Positions 1-12,509 are shown, counted from the first letter of the stretch. The stretch: DNA of 60,000 nt from Owenia fusiformis (GCA_903813345.2 CAIIXF020000011.1:11568842-11628841), one strand, 5' to 3'. Notes: generated by a model not told the origin, from the sequence alone. A program made the numbers and translations.

Positions 1-3000
1 AAATGCATATCAGGTTCGGATGAAGGGTAAGCAATTGCCTACTAACGCCATTAACTATTTACATTCATTACTTAGAAATTCCTTAGTTTGATTTCATGAG
101 AATTTATTAGGTGCTAGATCCAATTTGCTTCTGATATACATAGCCGGTAAACCGTATAGTCTATCAGAATGGATGTTCAACAAGATGGGACAATTTCTCA
201 ACGGGATATAGTGTCGATATAGTGTACTAATGACATGTAATATGACGAATTAAATAGGAAGAATTTCTATATTCGAATTATATTAGCAAGAACAAAGAAC
301 AAATTTTGAAAAGCGAATTAGCCAGTTCCACAAAATAGCAAAGGCCGGGAAGTCGAATAGCAAGAGTGTTAAATGGATCATGCCAAAATTTCCCTAATGT
401 ATATTCCTACTATAGGATTATATTAACTGAAAATAGTTATTGTTGAAATGCCCGGTAGAAATGTAAGACTTCATAAGAATTGAAAACTTGATGTCTCCTC
501 TCTCAAAAAGAGTACAAGCAAACCCTAAAGGCTTCCTCCATATGAACGAACTCAAACGTTGCCTTGTTTTGGTACATTAACTTTCGAACCGAAGCGCTAC
601 TTTGCGTATGCTTCCGAAACTGTCCGAAGCTTTGCAAAAGGGTACTTCCGCATATGAAAATTAAGAATATTTTGCAAAACTTAATTTCAATATTCAGGTG
701 TAAAGCTTTTGTATATATCCCAAACTTATAAAACGTATAATGATCAAATATAGGGTTAATAATCAAATCAATGAATATCATTGACATTAAGGAGTATCAT
801 GTAACACTATTTTCCTCTTGGGTTACCTAATGATTTTGTTAGATACTGGAGATCTAAATGAACAAATAGAAACTAGACACTAAGTTTGAAATGTTCATCG
901 TGTGTCTTTTGTTCGCAAATCCAAGCTGACAATCTTATCCACTTAATCTTGACGTCATTATTCCATATCACTGCCATGTCTCCAGGGGTCGGTCGTTCAT
1001 CATGCTCATGATTGATCTCCTTCTTAGAAATTGTCTAATGCAAGATTAGAATAGAAATATTATATTTAAAAGTACACTGCTGTCGTTATTTCTAGAAACT
1101 AATGTGCAGTCTAAAGCTAGGTAAGGTGTGTCCGATTCCAGCCAATCCGAACACAGTACTAGATTCTAGTATTTCATATAACTGTGGTGCATTATATTAT
1201 AAAGTAAGAAGTGTCAATTTGTAAAAAATATGACTTGCCAACCTGCCATCACTTTTTCAAATGTGAGAGAGAATATTGAATTTCATATTCTGTGATTTCG
1301 CGCAGAGGTCTGATTTCCCAAATCAATAAAAATAAAAGAATACTAGACCTATTCTTGGACACGGTGTACGTGAGAATACATAAGATCGCGGGACACCTTC
1401 AATTAAAGATTTATAAACAATGTGTCGTGACAATTTGCAACACTTTATGTAGATAATAAAACCAGAATGCTTTGCCAGCCTTGTCATTAATGCCAACAAG
1501 CCATAAACGTCGACAAATCAGCTGCATATTAGAGAGTAGAAAAAACATCAGTGCAGGAAACGTTCTTCAAGATATAAAAAATATTAAGGGTACAATTGAC
1601 CTGCTCTCCAAACCAAGACTTTAATCAAGTGATATCTTAGATTGAATCTTCGAGAATCCAAGAATCGAATCTTCTGTCGGAGTACAACATTCCACAATTT
1701 GATGATTGCGAATCCACTCGACCGAAATAACATTTATTCTAACTAAACGTTACATTTACTCCGATTGCTTTTCTCTTCCCTAAATAATAGAATAGGTTTA
1801 TCTAATAAAAGAAACGCCAATCCGTTACACTTCAAGTTTAATACACACCATTTCCTCTATCTTTATATCTTGGGCTATATCTAGAAATTGAACAATTGCA
1901 ATGATTCGATGATATAAGTACCGATGCTGCTAAGGGATTACTTTTAACAATGGATTGTACACGCAGGGTAATAAATAACGCCATATATGGAAGTTTAGTT
2001 TCATTGCTTTGATCCATAGTCAGAATCTTGACTTCGTCATACTCCCTTGTTACCAATACAGAACGATTCTAAATGTCGTAAGATGCTAATCAATTGCCAT
2101 AAAAACGATGTTGCGTAAGGGTGAGGGAGGGCCACTTAGTTTGCTTGGCGTAAATTATTATCTCTCGTAACAGTAAAAAAGGTAGTTATATAACATTAAT
2201 CGGATAAGGCCCTTGTGTTTCAATGTCATACGAAGGACCGGATAGATTGTATGTTGAATAAAACATCACATACGCGGATCAATTTATCATCACATTTGCC
2301 CATTAAAGTGGTAATTTCAGTTTAGCTTGAAACAAATTAATAAAATATATAGCATGTTGAAGTGTATCAGCTCAAAATGATTTGATTTACTGGATTAAAC
2401 TTCTGTCGATCTCTTATTAATATAAGCTATTTTTACGTCTTTACGGTTTTTACATATGTATAATAGTATATTACGGGATACGATGGCGATTTTTATGCAT
2501 ACGTTTTGAAGGGGTGGGGTGTCAGACCAAGACTTTAATATAAATCTATTTATTGATACGCTCCCTGGACAATTTCTCGAAATATATCGACGTTCGGTTA
2601 AGAAACCTTTACAAACAGAATTTAGATTAGTGCCATCGTGTAGATCCACGCAAAATCCTAGTCAATTGCAGCTACACATAGTGATTTGATATAAAAAATG
2701 ACATCTACTGTATTATTACACGCAACCAACCTATTCTCCCATGTGATTATTAGAAGATGTTTTATATGAAACACATACATTATTGTTATAGTCACTTTAT
2801 ACTATAAATAGCCGATTGTTTGTAATAATATAACAATGAAGTGGAATTTTGAGTGGCTGTTAAATTGAATCATTTAAGATGTAACGAAGGTGTGAAACGT
2901 TAGGCTTAGAAGGCGGAACATAGCGGACCACTGGGTCCCGAACCTCACACTGTAGATCATTTTTTACCAATTGTTTACGCGACAAATTAATTATCTAGAA

Positions 3001-5493
3001 TTTCTATAAATATACACATGCTGATATTCTAATAGATATGTGATGTGAGGGTGGGGGGACAAGGAGAACAATCTTTGTGAAAATGTTTATATCTTGTCAG
3101 TCAATGAACTCAGAGATGGGTATTTTGCTTGATAAAAAGTTTTCTTTCTTGAAGGTCTTTGGTTCCCCCAAGACTTAAAGGCCATCCCTAATAAGTGGTA
3201 CTTTCGATGCATCATTTCATACGTATCCACAATTAAAATGATCCTCATTGTGAACAAAAAACAAGTTTCTTCTTTCAGCAAGCAAATGAGGAAAATAGTT
3301 AACCCTCATTCGATGAGTCATTAAAAAGTATGAGCTAGCATATGAGATGCAACATCACTGATTTGGTCGTTGAATTATTATACCAACGTGTACATTGAGC
3401 CATAGATGTTTGTTTCAACACTTAAATGCGCTAAAATAATGTGTTTTTCATTCTGCTTATTTGTATCATATTTGACCAATGTAGCACCACGAACGATTCC
3501 GGAGATTGTCGATTATTCACGAATAGATCTTCTCAGACAAAAACCAAGGGCATTGAAATGTCAAGATATACCACGAGTCAATGCTTTGCAATTATAAAAA
3601 CATGCTATCAACTCCATTGAGAGTATATCGAATCTGAGACTCAGATCGAGTGAAGTAAAAATAGTGTTGACTTATTTTTTAACAAGGAATCACACTTGCT
3701 CACGTGACCTTTGTTCTCCACGACAGAGTGTCTCACTAAAAATGTTACAAGTACAAAATGGTCAATATCTTTTATAATTTTGGCAGTTGACCTAAAATAT
3801 GAATTAATGGATTCTTAAAGAGCAAGCTCTCTCGATTAAGTTGACAGTAGATTTAAGTCTGTCTAGCTGACCTTTTTTCAGTCAGAGGACTCAAATACCT
3901 TTTTCTGTTTTAGTTAACATAGTGAGCCCGATGATATAAATTATAGATTTAATAAAAAAGGAAGTTAAACCGGATTTTAATGAGCCAAATATAAGAAACA
4001 CATGCTTCATATTCTTGCCAACATGGACAGTTCCCTTTAAACGTTTTCACGTTGAACTGAGATGGTCACTGTCAAAAGTAGTTGCAATGCATATGCATTC
4101 ATTCGTAACTTAGGCTTCTATTATATAGACCTATACATTTTCCGTCATTCGTCGACCATTCTGTCATCATAAAACACTGGGTTAATTGCTAATAGCAATG
4201 AAATTGATTTAGAGTAGTAGAAAGCGAGTAGATTTATTCAAAAGTAATTTCATAAATATCGACTTGTGTTTCATAAATAGCAAAGAGTAAAACTATTAAC
4301 GATTTTATTCATCGAATGGTCGTTGAACCTTCCAAGGCAGGAACTAAGAAGTAAACTCCCTGATCGGTGATGACACGGGTGTCTCTTGTGCCTCTTTTCT
4401 CCAGAAGTCTGCAAGTGTCTGAGTGTTGGCAGCAATTATCAAACCTTCTATGCTTAATTTATTCACCAATTTGCTTCACCAAAATGGATTGTTCTTTTAA
4501 ATTAAATTTTGTTAAATAACCTTGCGACTTATAATGTTAAACAAAGTCGCCTTTTTGGAAATTTTCTTTTTACATACATTATTGTATTGAATAAAACATG
4601 ATGAATAAAAAAGAAATGACACGGGTGTCATTATCATGTTATTCAACTTTGATTTCATAGAGCCACTTCATAACTAGTTCAATGTCTCTGTTGAACCCTC
4701 TTGTAATTGATCAAGCGTGACATTAATGAACTTTCTCAAAGTTAGCCGATGTATAACGTGTATATGGCGCTGGTGTATCTAAAAGAAACATACATGGTCA
4801 TTTGAATCATTCATTCGTTCATACATATATTAACTTATTCCCTTAGAAATTGTCACTTAAGATGAATTAATTGAAATACGTTATGGTTATATTTTGAGGC
4901 ATGATCTTAAACATAGCTCACGTTCATCCCAGGGAAGCATGAATGGTTCCTCACCGAAACTAGAACTTACTACAAACACTACTACCTTCAAGATATACAC
5001 TTGAGTAAAGAGCAGAAAGAGGCTTCGCTTTAAAACAGAAAATTAAACTTAATTTGCTCTCGGGTTGTGATACGATGCTTCGTTTGAAAAACACCACCCT
5101 TGGTTTTTATTATTCTTGCAAGGTTTATCATATCTAAGCAGTTGCCTTTGCTTGTCGTGTCAGAAATAATTTCAAATCCGAGCCATTGATATGACACTTT
5201 TCTTAGTTGTGGATGATTTAAAGCGTTATTTTCTTGCGTGCTAGGCTTAAATCGGCCTACTGCGTAAAACAATATCAAAAGCTATTGTCAAGTTGGGGCT
5301 TGTCATGCTTCGGACGTGCCTTTTGACACTTTCAAATGTGTTATCAAATTCAACTGGTTCTTTTAAATTACAGGGTGACCCAAACATAATGAGAAGATAC
5401 TTAACTGAATAAAACAGGAATAATTGGTAACATCTAGAATCTTAAATAATCTAAAATATTATGTAATACACTGTCTCTTTTCGTGTGTTTCAG
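1..5493. other. AT-rich stretch without a recognisable gene (upstream or intronic to the receptor)
   Basis: No open frame here resembles a known protein. Open frames longer than about 60 codons are few, scattered over both strands and of low complexity. The missing TM1-TM2 exon of the receptor should lie 5' of position 5494 and encode roughly 80-120 residues with a TM1 Gly-Asn motif. I did not find such a frame on the + strand, so that exon probably lies left of the window and this stretch is probably intron. The only local structure I noted is the imperfect palindrome TGACACGGGTGTCA at about 4617-4630, with a related GACACGGGTGTC near 4371. Confidence 0.55.
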
Positions 5494-6060
5494 GTCTACC
5501 CCCCGAGCTCTACTCCATATGGGAGGCGTACCCATACGTATTCGGAGAACCCTTCTGCATCTTTAAGACATTCGTGAGCGAGACAACATCTTATGCATCA
5601 ATATTGACTATTACAGCATTTACCATAGAAAGATACATCGCCATATGCCACCCAATTCGCTCACATACGATGTCTAATCTCCCACGGGTGGTGCGGATCA
5701 TCGTCATACTATGGGGCATCGCGTGCGTATTCGCGCTCCCCTATGCGATACATACCAGGACGTTCTATTTTCTTGCGATACCCGGGACGGCGACCGATAC
5801 TTATTTCGGGGTTCCCATTCAGAGTTCACTGCAGTGCAATATTCTACCCGTTTGGATCTCTAGAATAAAATACATGTTTCAAATAACAACATTTTTATTC
5901 TTCTTTGCTCCAATGACTCTGATTTCTATCTTGTACATACTAATTGGGATTCAATTGAGAAAATCTGGAAAACGTCTAGGGCAGCGAAAAAACGAATCGT
6001 TCAATTCAAATTGCGGAAAGGCACAGAAGCAATCAAGGAGAACCGTTTTGAAAATGTTGG
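5494..6060 (+). CDS. Neuromedin-U/pyrokinin/CAPA-type receptor, internal exon (TM3-TM5 and third intracellular loop)
   Basis: This exon encodes a class A (rhodopsin-like) peptide GPCR that would sit in the plasma membrane and couple a secreted neuropeptide to G proteins. Residues are numbered from the Gly codon split at the 5' junction. LPPELY at 2-7 is the end of TM2 and first extracellular loop. TM3 begins near Cys22 and ends in the ERY triplet (46-48), a variant of DRY followed by a conserved His-Pro. TM4 has Trp74 and TM5 has Pro140. Cys115 in extracellular loop 2 should pair with Cys22. The third intracellular loop (about 156-185) is basic. The 5' edge follows a polypyrimidine tract ending in CAG (5491-5493); the 3' edge meets GTAAGT at 6061. 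Both junctions are phase 1. The frame stays open into the flanking introns, but that extension is intron read-through. The ELY...YPYVFG, ERYIAICHP and IPG patterns favour the neuromedin-U/pyrokinin/CAPA group, but other peptide-receptor groups such as thyrotropin-releasing-hormone or growth-hormone-secretagogue receptors are related. Confidence 0.93.
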
Positions 6061-7056
6061 GTAAGTTAAACATATGGAGACCAAACGAGCGGTAGACATG
6101 GCCTATATAGATTTGTATAAATCACACTGCGCATTAATATATCAGTTCGTAAAACCGAGTGCCTAATGGGGCACATCAATGTGCAGTTAAAGCATGATTG
6201 ATTTCAATTCGCCTTGTTTTACTGATATACTGTCAAATAAACGTCTTATTATCTAATGCTGGCAAAGCATATACAGCGTCTTATCACCCCCTATTAAAGG
6301 GAAATGTATTTTATCCTCAATACCACTCAGCTCGCAAATAGATAATTCAATCAAGCTTTCATAGTCTTCCATGTTGTCGAGATAATCATATTAGCACTTC
6401 ACTAATATGTAGATATCTTCATAGGGCATTTAAGATGTCCAGATTGTGTACCACAATCCTGGTGTCAGACTGTCTTGATGTTCCTGAAATAATATAACCA
6501 ATGGGTTTTATTTCGTGATATCGACGACATATGCCTTATAATGAAGATTAACTTTCAGACCGTTTTCTCTTAACATCTTGAATGACTTCTCTTTGGTGTT
6601 GCGGATTATCAATCAGCCATTTGAAATGTTATGAATATTTTTACGTAGTATTACCTTGCGTTCTTCATCTTAAGTAGACAGACAAGAAATATTTTGGGAC
6701 GTGTTATTTCATTAAGTCATATTTCGGATCTATGTTCACAAGCTTAGGTGTCTCCTTCTTGACCTACATTGACATACATCGAGTGATTTATATAGAATTT
6801 CACAATGTTGAATAAACAGTTTAAAAACGAATAATCAATAAAAAAATCTAGCCCTTTATTACGTCTTTTAGTTAATATGAAGTTGATGTAGAAATAAGGA
6901 TCTGACGAAAGTAAACTTTCGTAGTCTTTTATGGGAGTTTGACTGTGAAATGAATGTTAGCTTATTATACTAATATAGACAAAAACTATAGAATCATTTT
7001 CTGATTTTGATCATTTTCCTGATTCGACACTTAGTTATTACAAACATTTAGCTCAT

Positions 7057-8365
7057 TTACACCCCAGTTACATTTGTCGTACGGCGGCCGTACGCCGACC
7101 GCAGATCAATTAAATCAGTGAATTTATGTGGCGAGCTTACACTCCAGTCACATTTGTCGTACGGTGGCCGTAAGTCGACCGCAGATCTATTAAATCAGTG
7201 AATTTATGCGGCGAGCTTACACCCCAGTCACATTTGTCGTACGGCGGCCGTAAGTCGACCGCAGCTCGATTAAATCAGTGGATTACTGCGGCGAGTGTAG
7301 GAAAACTACGGTCGCCTTGCGGTTTCCGTACGGCGTATCCAGTTTTTTACAGGCCGCAGGGTAGTCGTAGAAATTATAAGTCGGAGTTATAATATTTGTT
7401 CATTTCTGCGGTCGTCCCCGTAGAAATCAACAGGCCATTCCAGATTGTAGAACGGTCCCATGGTAGACGCACGTCGGGATTACGTTGACTTGCGTCTGCC
7501 GTATCGTTTTGATGGGTTATGTACATTCGGTAAACAATTTTTCAGTTGCTGTCATATCTTTGCTGTGAACACAAAGCGATAGGTATTACTGTTTGATGTA
7601 AGGTCACTGATCACAGCAACCTTTATTACAAAAGATTTAAACTCCAAGTCACATTTCCTACGGCGACCTTGCGGTCTATCATTTCTGCGGCCAGTAACAT
7701 TTCTACGCTCGCCGTGGAATTTCGGCGCTCTCATACTTTTGCAGTCACATTTCCCACGGCAGCCGCACAGTGAATTTTAAATTTCTGTTGATAAATAATA
7801 CTTTTTTCATTTAATTTACATCGGGACAATTTATAAATGTTATTCATAGTGCTAGGATGTAATATCAAATGAAAAGTGATCATGAAACATTGACAAATAA
7901 TGATTCAATCTTGTTGAGCCAGTTGATTTCTACGGGGACCTCAGAAATGAACAAATATTATAACTCCGATTTATAATTTCTACGGCGACTCTGCGGCCTG
8001 TAAAAAACTGGATACGCCGTACGGAGGCCGCAAGGCGAGCGTAGTTTTCCTACGCTCGCCGCAGAAATACATTGATTTGCGGTCGACGCACGGCCTCCGT
8101 ACGACAAATGTGACTGGGGTGTAAGTTACTGTTGGTCAGTGTATCACAAACACTTTTTATGTGATGTATATCCTAGCACTATAAATATTATTTATAAATT
8201 GTACTGATTTAATAGAAAATTACATTAACGTCTATCAATAGAAATTCAAAATTCGCCGTGCGGCGCGGCTGCCGTGGGAAATGTGACTGCAAACGTATCC
8301 GACCGCAGAAATTCTACGGCGATCGTAGAATGTTACTGACCGCAGAACGAGATGTCATCGCCTAA
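7057..8365. repeat. Interlaced inverted-repeat complex (foldback/MITE-like), arms in order A-B-A'-B'
   Basis: Arm A starts with three head-to-tail copies of an exact 80-bp unit (7057, 7137, 7217), each opening TTACACYCCAGT. The stretch 7217-7432 is the reverse complement, with some divergence, of 7920-8124 (A'). A second pair lies at about 7675-7865 (B) and 8168-8350 (B'), sharing the motif GCAGTCACATTTCCCACGGC and its complement. B lies between A and A', and B' lies outside A', so the two pairs interlace instead of nesting. The arms are richer in CpG than the surrounding intron. No transposase frame is present. A non-autonomous foldback element, or two related elements inserted into each other, would explain it. 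Confidence 0.8.
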
Positions 8366-10531
8366 TTTGATCAACGTCTAAGAGCAGGTCGTCTTTAAAG
8401 AAAGTTCACTTTTTAACATAAATCATTTCAGTTATCATGGAAAAACGATCATTCCATTTCAGGACATTTGCACCTTTTCAATCACTCCGTATTGCATCAT
8501 AATAGGCTTCCGACAAATTCCGTGAAAAACATTGTGTGTGTTGCTTCCTTTTCTCTTCGAATAAGTAGCTGATTAAGGTTTGTGTGAATATCTTGAAACT
8601 TCTAGCGACTTGCTCCTAGATGATGACCAATTTCGGCAATCACATACCATGTTAAAACGTATGTACTGTAATGTAATGTAATGTAAATGTAACACAAGGG
8701 ATGATAGTACTCTGGATCGGAATTTGTTTTTATGAGAGGCCATCATGAAAAAAAACATAAAACATTTTGATAAATATTCATGCAAAGACCTTGACCCGAG
8801 TGCCCTGAGGGTCAGAGCCTAGATCATGGAGAAGAAAATTATAATTGGAAAGGGCCAGACGGTTAGACCGAGACATTAAGCCTCGATTAGCTCTAAATGT
8901 AGGCACGGTCCTGGATACAGGTTAATCCTATTGTATTTCAGCTCACATCGACCCAGAGTAGATTCCCAAATGGATTAATAATATGCATTGTTAAGTTGCT
9001 TAGTCTACATAAAGATATTTATTTTGCATCTTCTCCTTGATATATGTTTAGCTATTAGCAGTTAACATTATTATTAATTCTGCATGACCATAAATTACAC
9101 CTGGCTTTTCTTTATCTCTTCTTGCTCCACTCTACTTCTTTCCTGACTGCATCTCTCAGAGAAGTTTATATTAACAACTGCACGACTTGGTATGTAGACA
9201 TGATTTATTTGAGCTGAATTTTTTTATTATTGCTTTATCTGTGGTAGGTATTCTTTTTAACACAATAACTCATTTATTTCACGACGCTGTTGTTTATACT
9301 ATTGTAGCATGTACGGAGGAGCAAAATGGGGACAAAGTCGATGATGTTCGTTCAAAGGATGGACATACGAGGCTGACCTTACAACATTCGGGAGATAAAA
9401 ACGATGTGCACATTTTGCATATGTACTTAGGCATGTATACCCTGCACTTTATCATCAATAAGGTTTGGAGTTACAGGCCCATTATCTCTCACTCTCCCTT
9501 GATTTTTCCCAAATCTCTCTGATTTTGTTTAATTCTTTCATTGATCTCTATATCTCTTTGCACCGAAACCACGTTTGAATATTCTTTAATATAATGCGCT
9601 GAAAGTACAGTATGCTTTTTGTGTTGTTTTCTTAATTTGTCTTTTCAAATAATGTGCCCATCTTATTAATCCGTCTTTATATGCAGAGGTTTGGGTCCAT
9701 TTCGATCCTATATTTCCTTGTGAGTTTGTCTCTTTCGCCTAACTTATATTGTGAGCTTTTGTCAGGTTTCTCTTTGCCCACAATATCTCTAATCCTGCAG
9801 TAACCCCTCCACCATACCATCATTATATCTAAGTAACTTCTATTTGGCAATTAACTTAACCAGATGACTTATCAAGTGAATCTTGTTTTAATATATCTTC
9901 AATCAGTTCGTGATCTAATTAAGATATTCTCTTACGTTTGTGGAAATTAATTCTTACTGCGTCTGTAGCTTGCATCTGTCTACCTGCTTAGTTTGATATG
10001 TTTGAATCTTCACGTTCTATTTTAGGATACTTCAACTCAAGATCTGTTTTTTATTTCAAATGACAAGAGCTCGACGGTGAATTTATTTTTAGTTCTCGAG
10101 ATCCGGCATACTGTTTTCCATTAAGATGATGTCAAGAAAGGAATGAAGCTGTTTTATATTTTGTTCTTCTTTCCAAGCTTTTACTCCAGGCTCTTGTTTT
10201 GCATTCCTATTTCTAATAAAACCCTAAATCTTATTTTGTCCTTAGAATCTATTTCACCGGTTGATCGATCCTGTGAATGATATTCCTTTGAAGATACAGT
10301 TCGATGTACAACACACATTTCTTTTACACGGTTTATGAAACACAATTCGAACATGACTGTATTCACGCCTTCTATAAACTGTAAACAAAGTCAATGCTTC
10401 AGCTGGGTTATATTCGAGATCAATAACCCAGCTAATACGTGTAATGTGTGACGTCATAACGATTGGTCGTAGTAATGGCGGACCATGATGAATATTCGAA
10501 ACAATTTGGTGAGTTTTCATGTTCGAATCGT

Positions 10532-10690
10532 AATATAGACCTCAGATCAGGGGTAATATCGTCGAATACACCCCTTGGGGCTAGGCACAAAAGCTTTCGA
10601 ACCCCGGTCGTTCGTGGTACAGAAAACGTTTGTGCCTAGCCCTGCGGGTTGTATTCGACGATATAACCCCTGCTTTTCGGTCTATATTTC
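10532..10690. repeat. Long near-perfect palindrome in the intron, just before the TM6 exon
   Basis: The left arm (10532-10596) and right arm (10625-10690) are reverse complements over about 65 bp with few mismatches. Shared blocks include AATATAGAC, AATATCGTCGAATACA and GGGCTAGGCACAAA. The spacer is about 28 bp. The outer end of the right arm is 30 nt from the splice acceptor of the next exon, so the branch-point region of this intron lies in or next to the palindrome. It looks like a small MITE or foldback insertion. I did not find a clear target-site duplication. Confidence 0.85.
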
Positions 10691-10720
10691 TTAAATCATA
10701 CGTAAAATCTGATTTTTCAG

Positions 10721-10846
10721 TTGCTGTAGTTGTGGCGTTCTTCGTATGTTGGGCGCCATTTCACGCCCAGAGATTGATGACGACATACGTAGATGTGTGG
10801 ACGCCTAAATTGATAGATGCGCAAAGTACACTTTTCTATATATCAG
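10721..10846 (+). CDS. Neuromedin-U/pyrokinin/CAPA-type receptor, internal exon (TM6 and third extracellular loop)
   Basis: This 126-bp exon encodes TM6 and extracellular loop 3. It starts with two bases that complete the Val190 codon and continues AVVVAFFVCWAPFHAQRL. The CWAPFH motif (199-204) matches the conserved CWxP toggle region plus the Phe-His pair typical of neuromedin-U-like receptors. Loop 3 runs about 212-222 and TM7 begins near Leu227. The acceptor is CAG at 10718-10720. The donor is GTAACA at 10847, weaker than the upstream GTAAGT. The exon ends in phase 1, with the first base of the Gly232 codon. A 126-bp exon carrying only TM6 suggests an intron-rich gene. Confidence 0.95.
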
Positions 10847-11032
10847 GTAACAACTGAATATATCGAATATATCATATGATCTAATGTAATGGTAAACTCA
10901 ATGGACATAAAGAGAAGCTACTTGTCATGCTCAATCTTTTTGTTGATGCTGTTTAAGGAAATCAAACCATGTACCCAATGTTGATTGAAATCATTGAACT
11001 CCAGTGACTAATTTATTGTAAATATTCTTCAG

Positions 11033-11508
11033 GTGTTCTGTACTTCGTTAGCTCTACAGTTAATCCAATACTATACAACCTTATGTCCAAAAAATATCGG
11101 CAAGCGTTCAGAGATACCCTTTGTAAATGCTTCATTTCTCGAAACCAGAGGGCGATAAGCAGACTGGAACGAACTGGGACGTATTTCGCGTCAAACAACA
11201 GAGAGAGCGAATACGTTCGAAGGGAAGGTGGGGGAAGTAATAATGGAAATACCCCACGCCTAACCAGGCTCTACTCGAACGATACGGATGATCCACCTAA
11301 CGTCCCACCAACGACAACATTCGTAAACTATAGCGCTATTAATGGGCAATCTCCGCAAACACTTCCACTTAATAGTGATCATAGGCAAAACGATTATAGT
11401 CCTTGGAGTGAAACTATAGGTATGGCCACTCATAAGCAGAATGGTGCCAAGATTCAGCTTGTAACTGCACCTGATGGCAAACCTAAATACAACGGGACAT
11501 TTGTGTAA
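11033..11508 (+). CDS. Neuromedin-U/pyrokinin/CAPA-type receptor, last coding exon (TM7, helix 8, cytoplasmic tail)
   Basis: The exon starts after a CAG at 11030-11032 and completes Gly232. TM7 continues VLYFVSSTVNPILYNLM, with the canonical NPxxY variant NPILY at 242-246. Helix 8 is basic (KKYRQAFR) and followed by Cys262 and Cys264, plausible palmitoylation sites. The cytoplasmic tail is about 120 residues, polar and rich in Ser, Thr and Asn, with no recognisable domain; it offers many possible kinase and arrestin sites. The stop is TAA at 11506-11508. The last three residues, Thr-Phe-Val, fit a class I PDZ ligand. The visible protein is 389 residues and lacks the N terminus, TM1 and most of TM2. 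The upstream intron (10847-11032) is only 186 bp. Confidence 0.95.
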
Positions 11509-11995
11509 ACACGGTAACGAAGTGGAGCAGTACATATACATATTATGATAATATAAGTTAATGTAAAGATGGCAGCAGCTTAGCACTTGTTTTGTACTTG
11601 ACAAGAATTAACGTTCATACACTGCCTTTGTGGAAAGAGTCTTCAACCTACAACTGCATGGACTTAATATACTTATATAGGATCCTGAATACATTCGGCA
11701 TCCTTGAAATCACACATTTTAAGGATTTAAGCCCTAGAATCAGTGAAATGTGGAATGACCATTCCTTAAATTTGCACGAGATGTGCCAGCATCGAATGTT
11801 AATTTTTAGGAAACAACACCGGATGAAAGGAATGGTCATTCCACAATGCATTGAAAATATTTTCAACAACAAGAAACAAAATTACCAAAAATAACGTATT
11901 TTCAGTGAAACTTTAATTCTGCTCTTTGACATAAAATACAATAGGGTGAGGGAGCGAATAAGGCAATCAGGCTGGGGGGGATGGTCGGTATAAAA
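11509..11995 (+). other. Presumed 3' UTR and downstream flank of the receptor gene
   Basis: No gene is visible. I see no canonical AATAAA within the first few hundred bases after the stop, so the polyadenylation site is not fixed by the sequence. A 100-codon open frame at 11592-11894 has no recognisable features. Its shadow on the other strand is partly open too, which argues against coding. The stretch 11742-11850 contains a short inverted repeat: GGAATGACCATTCC near 11752 and GGAATGGTCATTCC near 11829. Confidence 0.5.
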
Positions 11996-12509
11996 TCAGG
12001 AGAATAATCACCATAGTGATTTTGGGGAAGTTTAAGATCTTTAGAGTAAGGAAATATGTGATAGCATTGCCACAGTGGTAGCTAAATGGGTGTTATCACC
12101 CATTTTTCAAAATGGCCGCATTAAGTAACGTATAACAATATTATAAGAGTGTGTATATCTATGCAGATTGAGATGCAAAAATATTTTAGGATCTATGTCC
12201 AGGTTTTAAGAGTCAAGGATTTCATTTTTGTCTAAATCTGAGTCTCCAAATAATTACTTTTTACAGCTAGAAATCCAAGACGGCTGCCAAAATGGGTGCC
12301 AAAACGAATATATAACTATTGATTTAAGCTCACAACACTTAAGAATAGTGATTTTGGAGCCCATTTTTACATTTTAGGGGCCAATTATTTCATCTATGTC
12401 TGAATCTAAGTCATCAAATAATTAATTTTCATAGAAATCCAAGATGGTCACCAAAATGGGTGCCAAAATGAATATGTAAGTATTGATTTAAGTTGAAAAA
12501 AACACTTAA

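Larger units (their letters stand above)
6061..10720 (+). other. Phase-1 intron of the receptor gene
   Basis: The intron starts with GTAAGT (6061-6066) and ends with a T-rich tract and CAG (10718-10720). Joining 6060 to 10721 restores a Val codon and gives the uninterrupted TM6 start KMLVAVVVAFF, so no further exon is needed between TM5 and TM6. The intron contains the inverted-repeat complex at 7057-8365, a short ATGTA-type microsatellite at about 8668-8692, a hairpin at 10401-10433 (11-bp arms AGCTGGGTTAT) and a long palindrome at 10532-10690. The remainder is unremarkable AT-rich sequence. Confidence 0.85.

Noticed and set aside
3406-3597. 63-codon + strand frame as the receptor's missing 5' exon
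   Set aside because: It has one hydrophobic stretch but no GN motif, no LAxxD-like TM2 sequence and no phase-1 donor that would join to 5494.
5424-5493. Upstream in-frame extension of the first receptor exon
   Set aside because: It contains the polypyrimidine tract and CAG acceptor. The translated residues do not resemble TM2, so this is intron.
9187-9522. 111-codon open frame in the large receptor intron, considered as an extra exon in the third intracellular loop
   Set aside because: Joining 6060 directly to 10721 gives the conserved TM6 start without gaps. The frame has no clear donor and its translation shows no GPCR-loop features.
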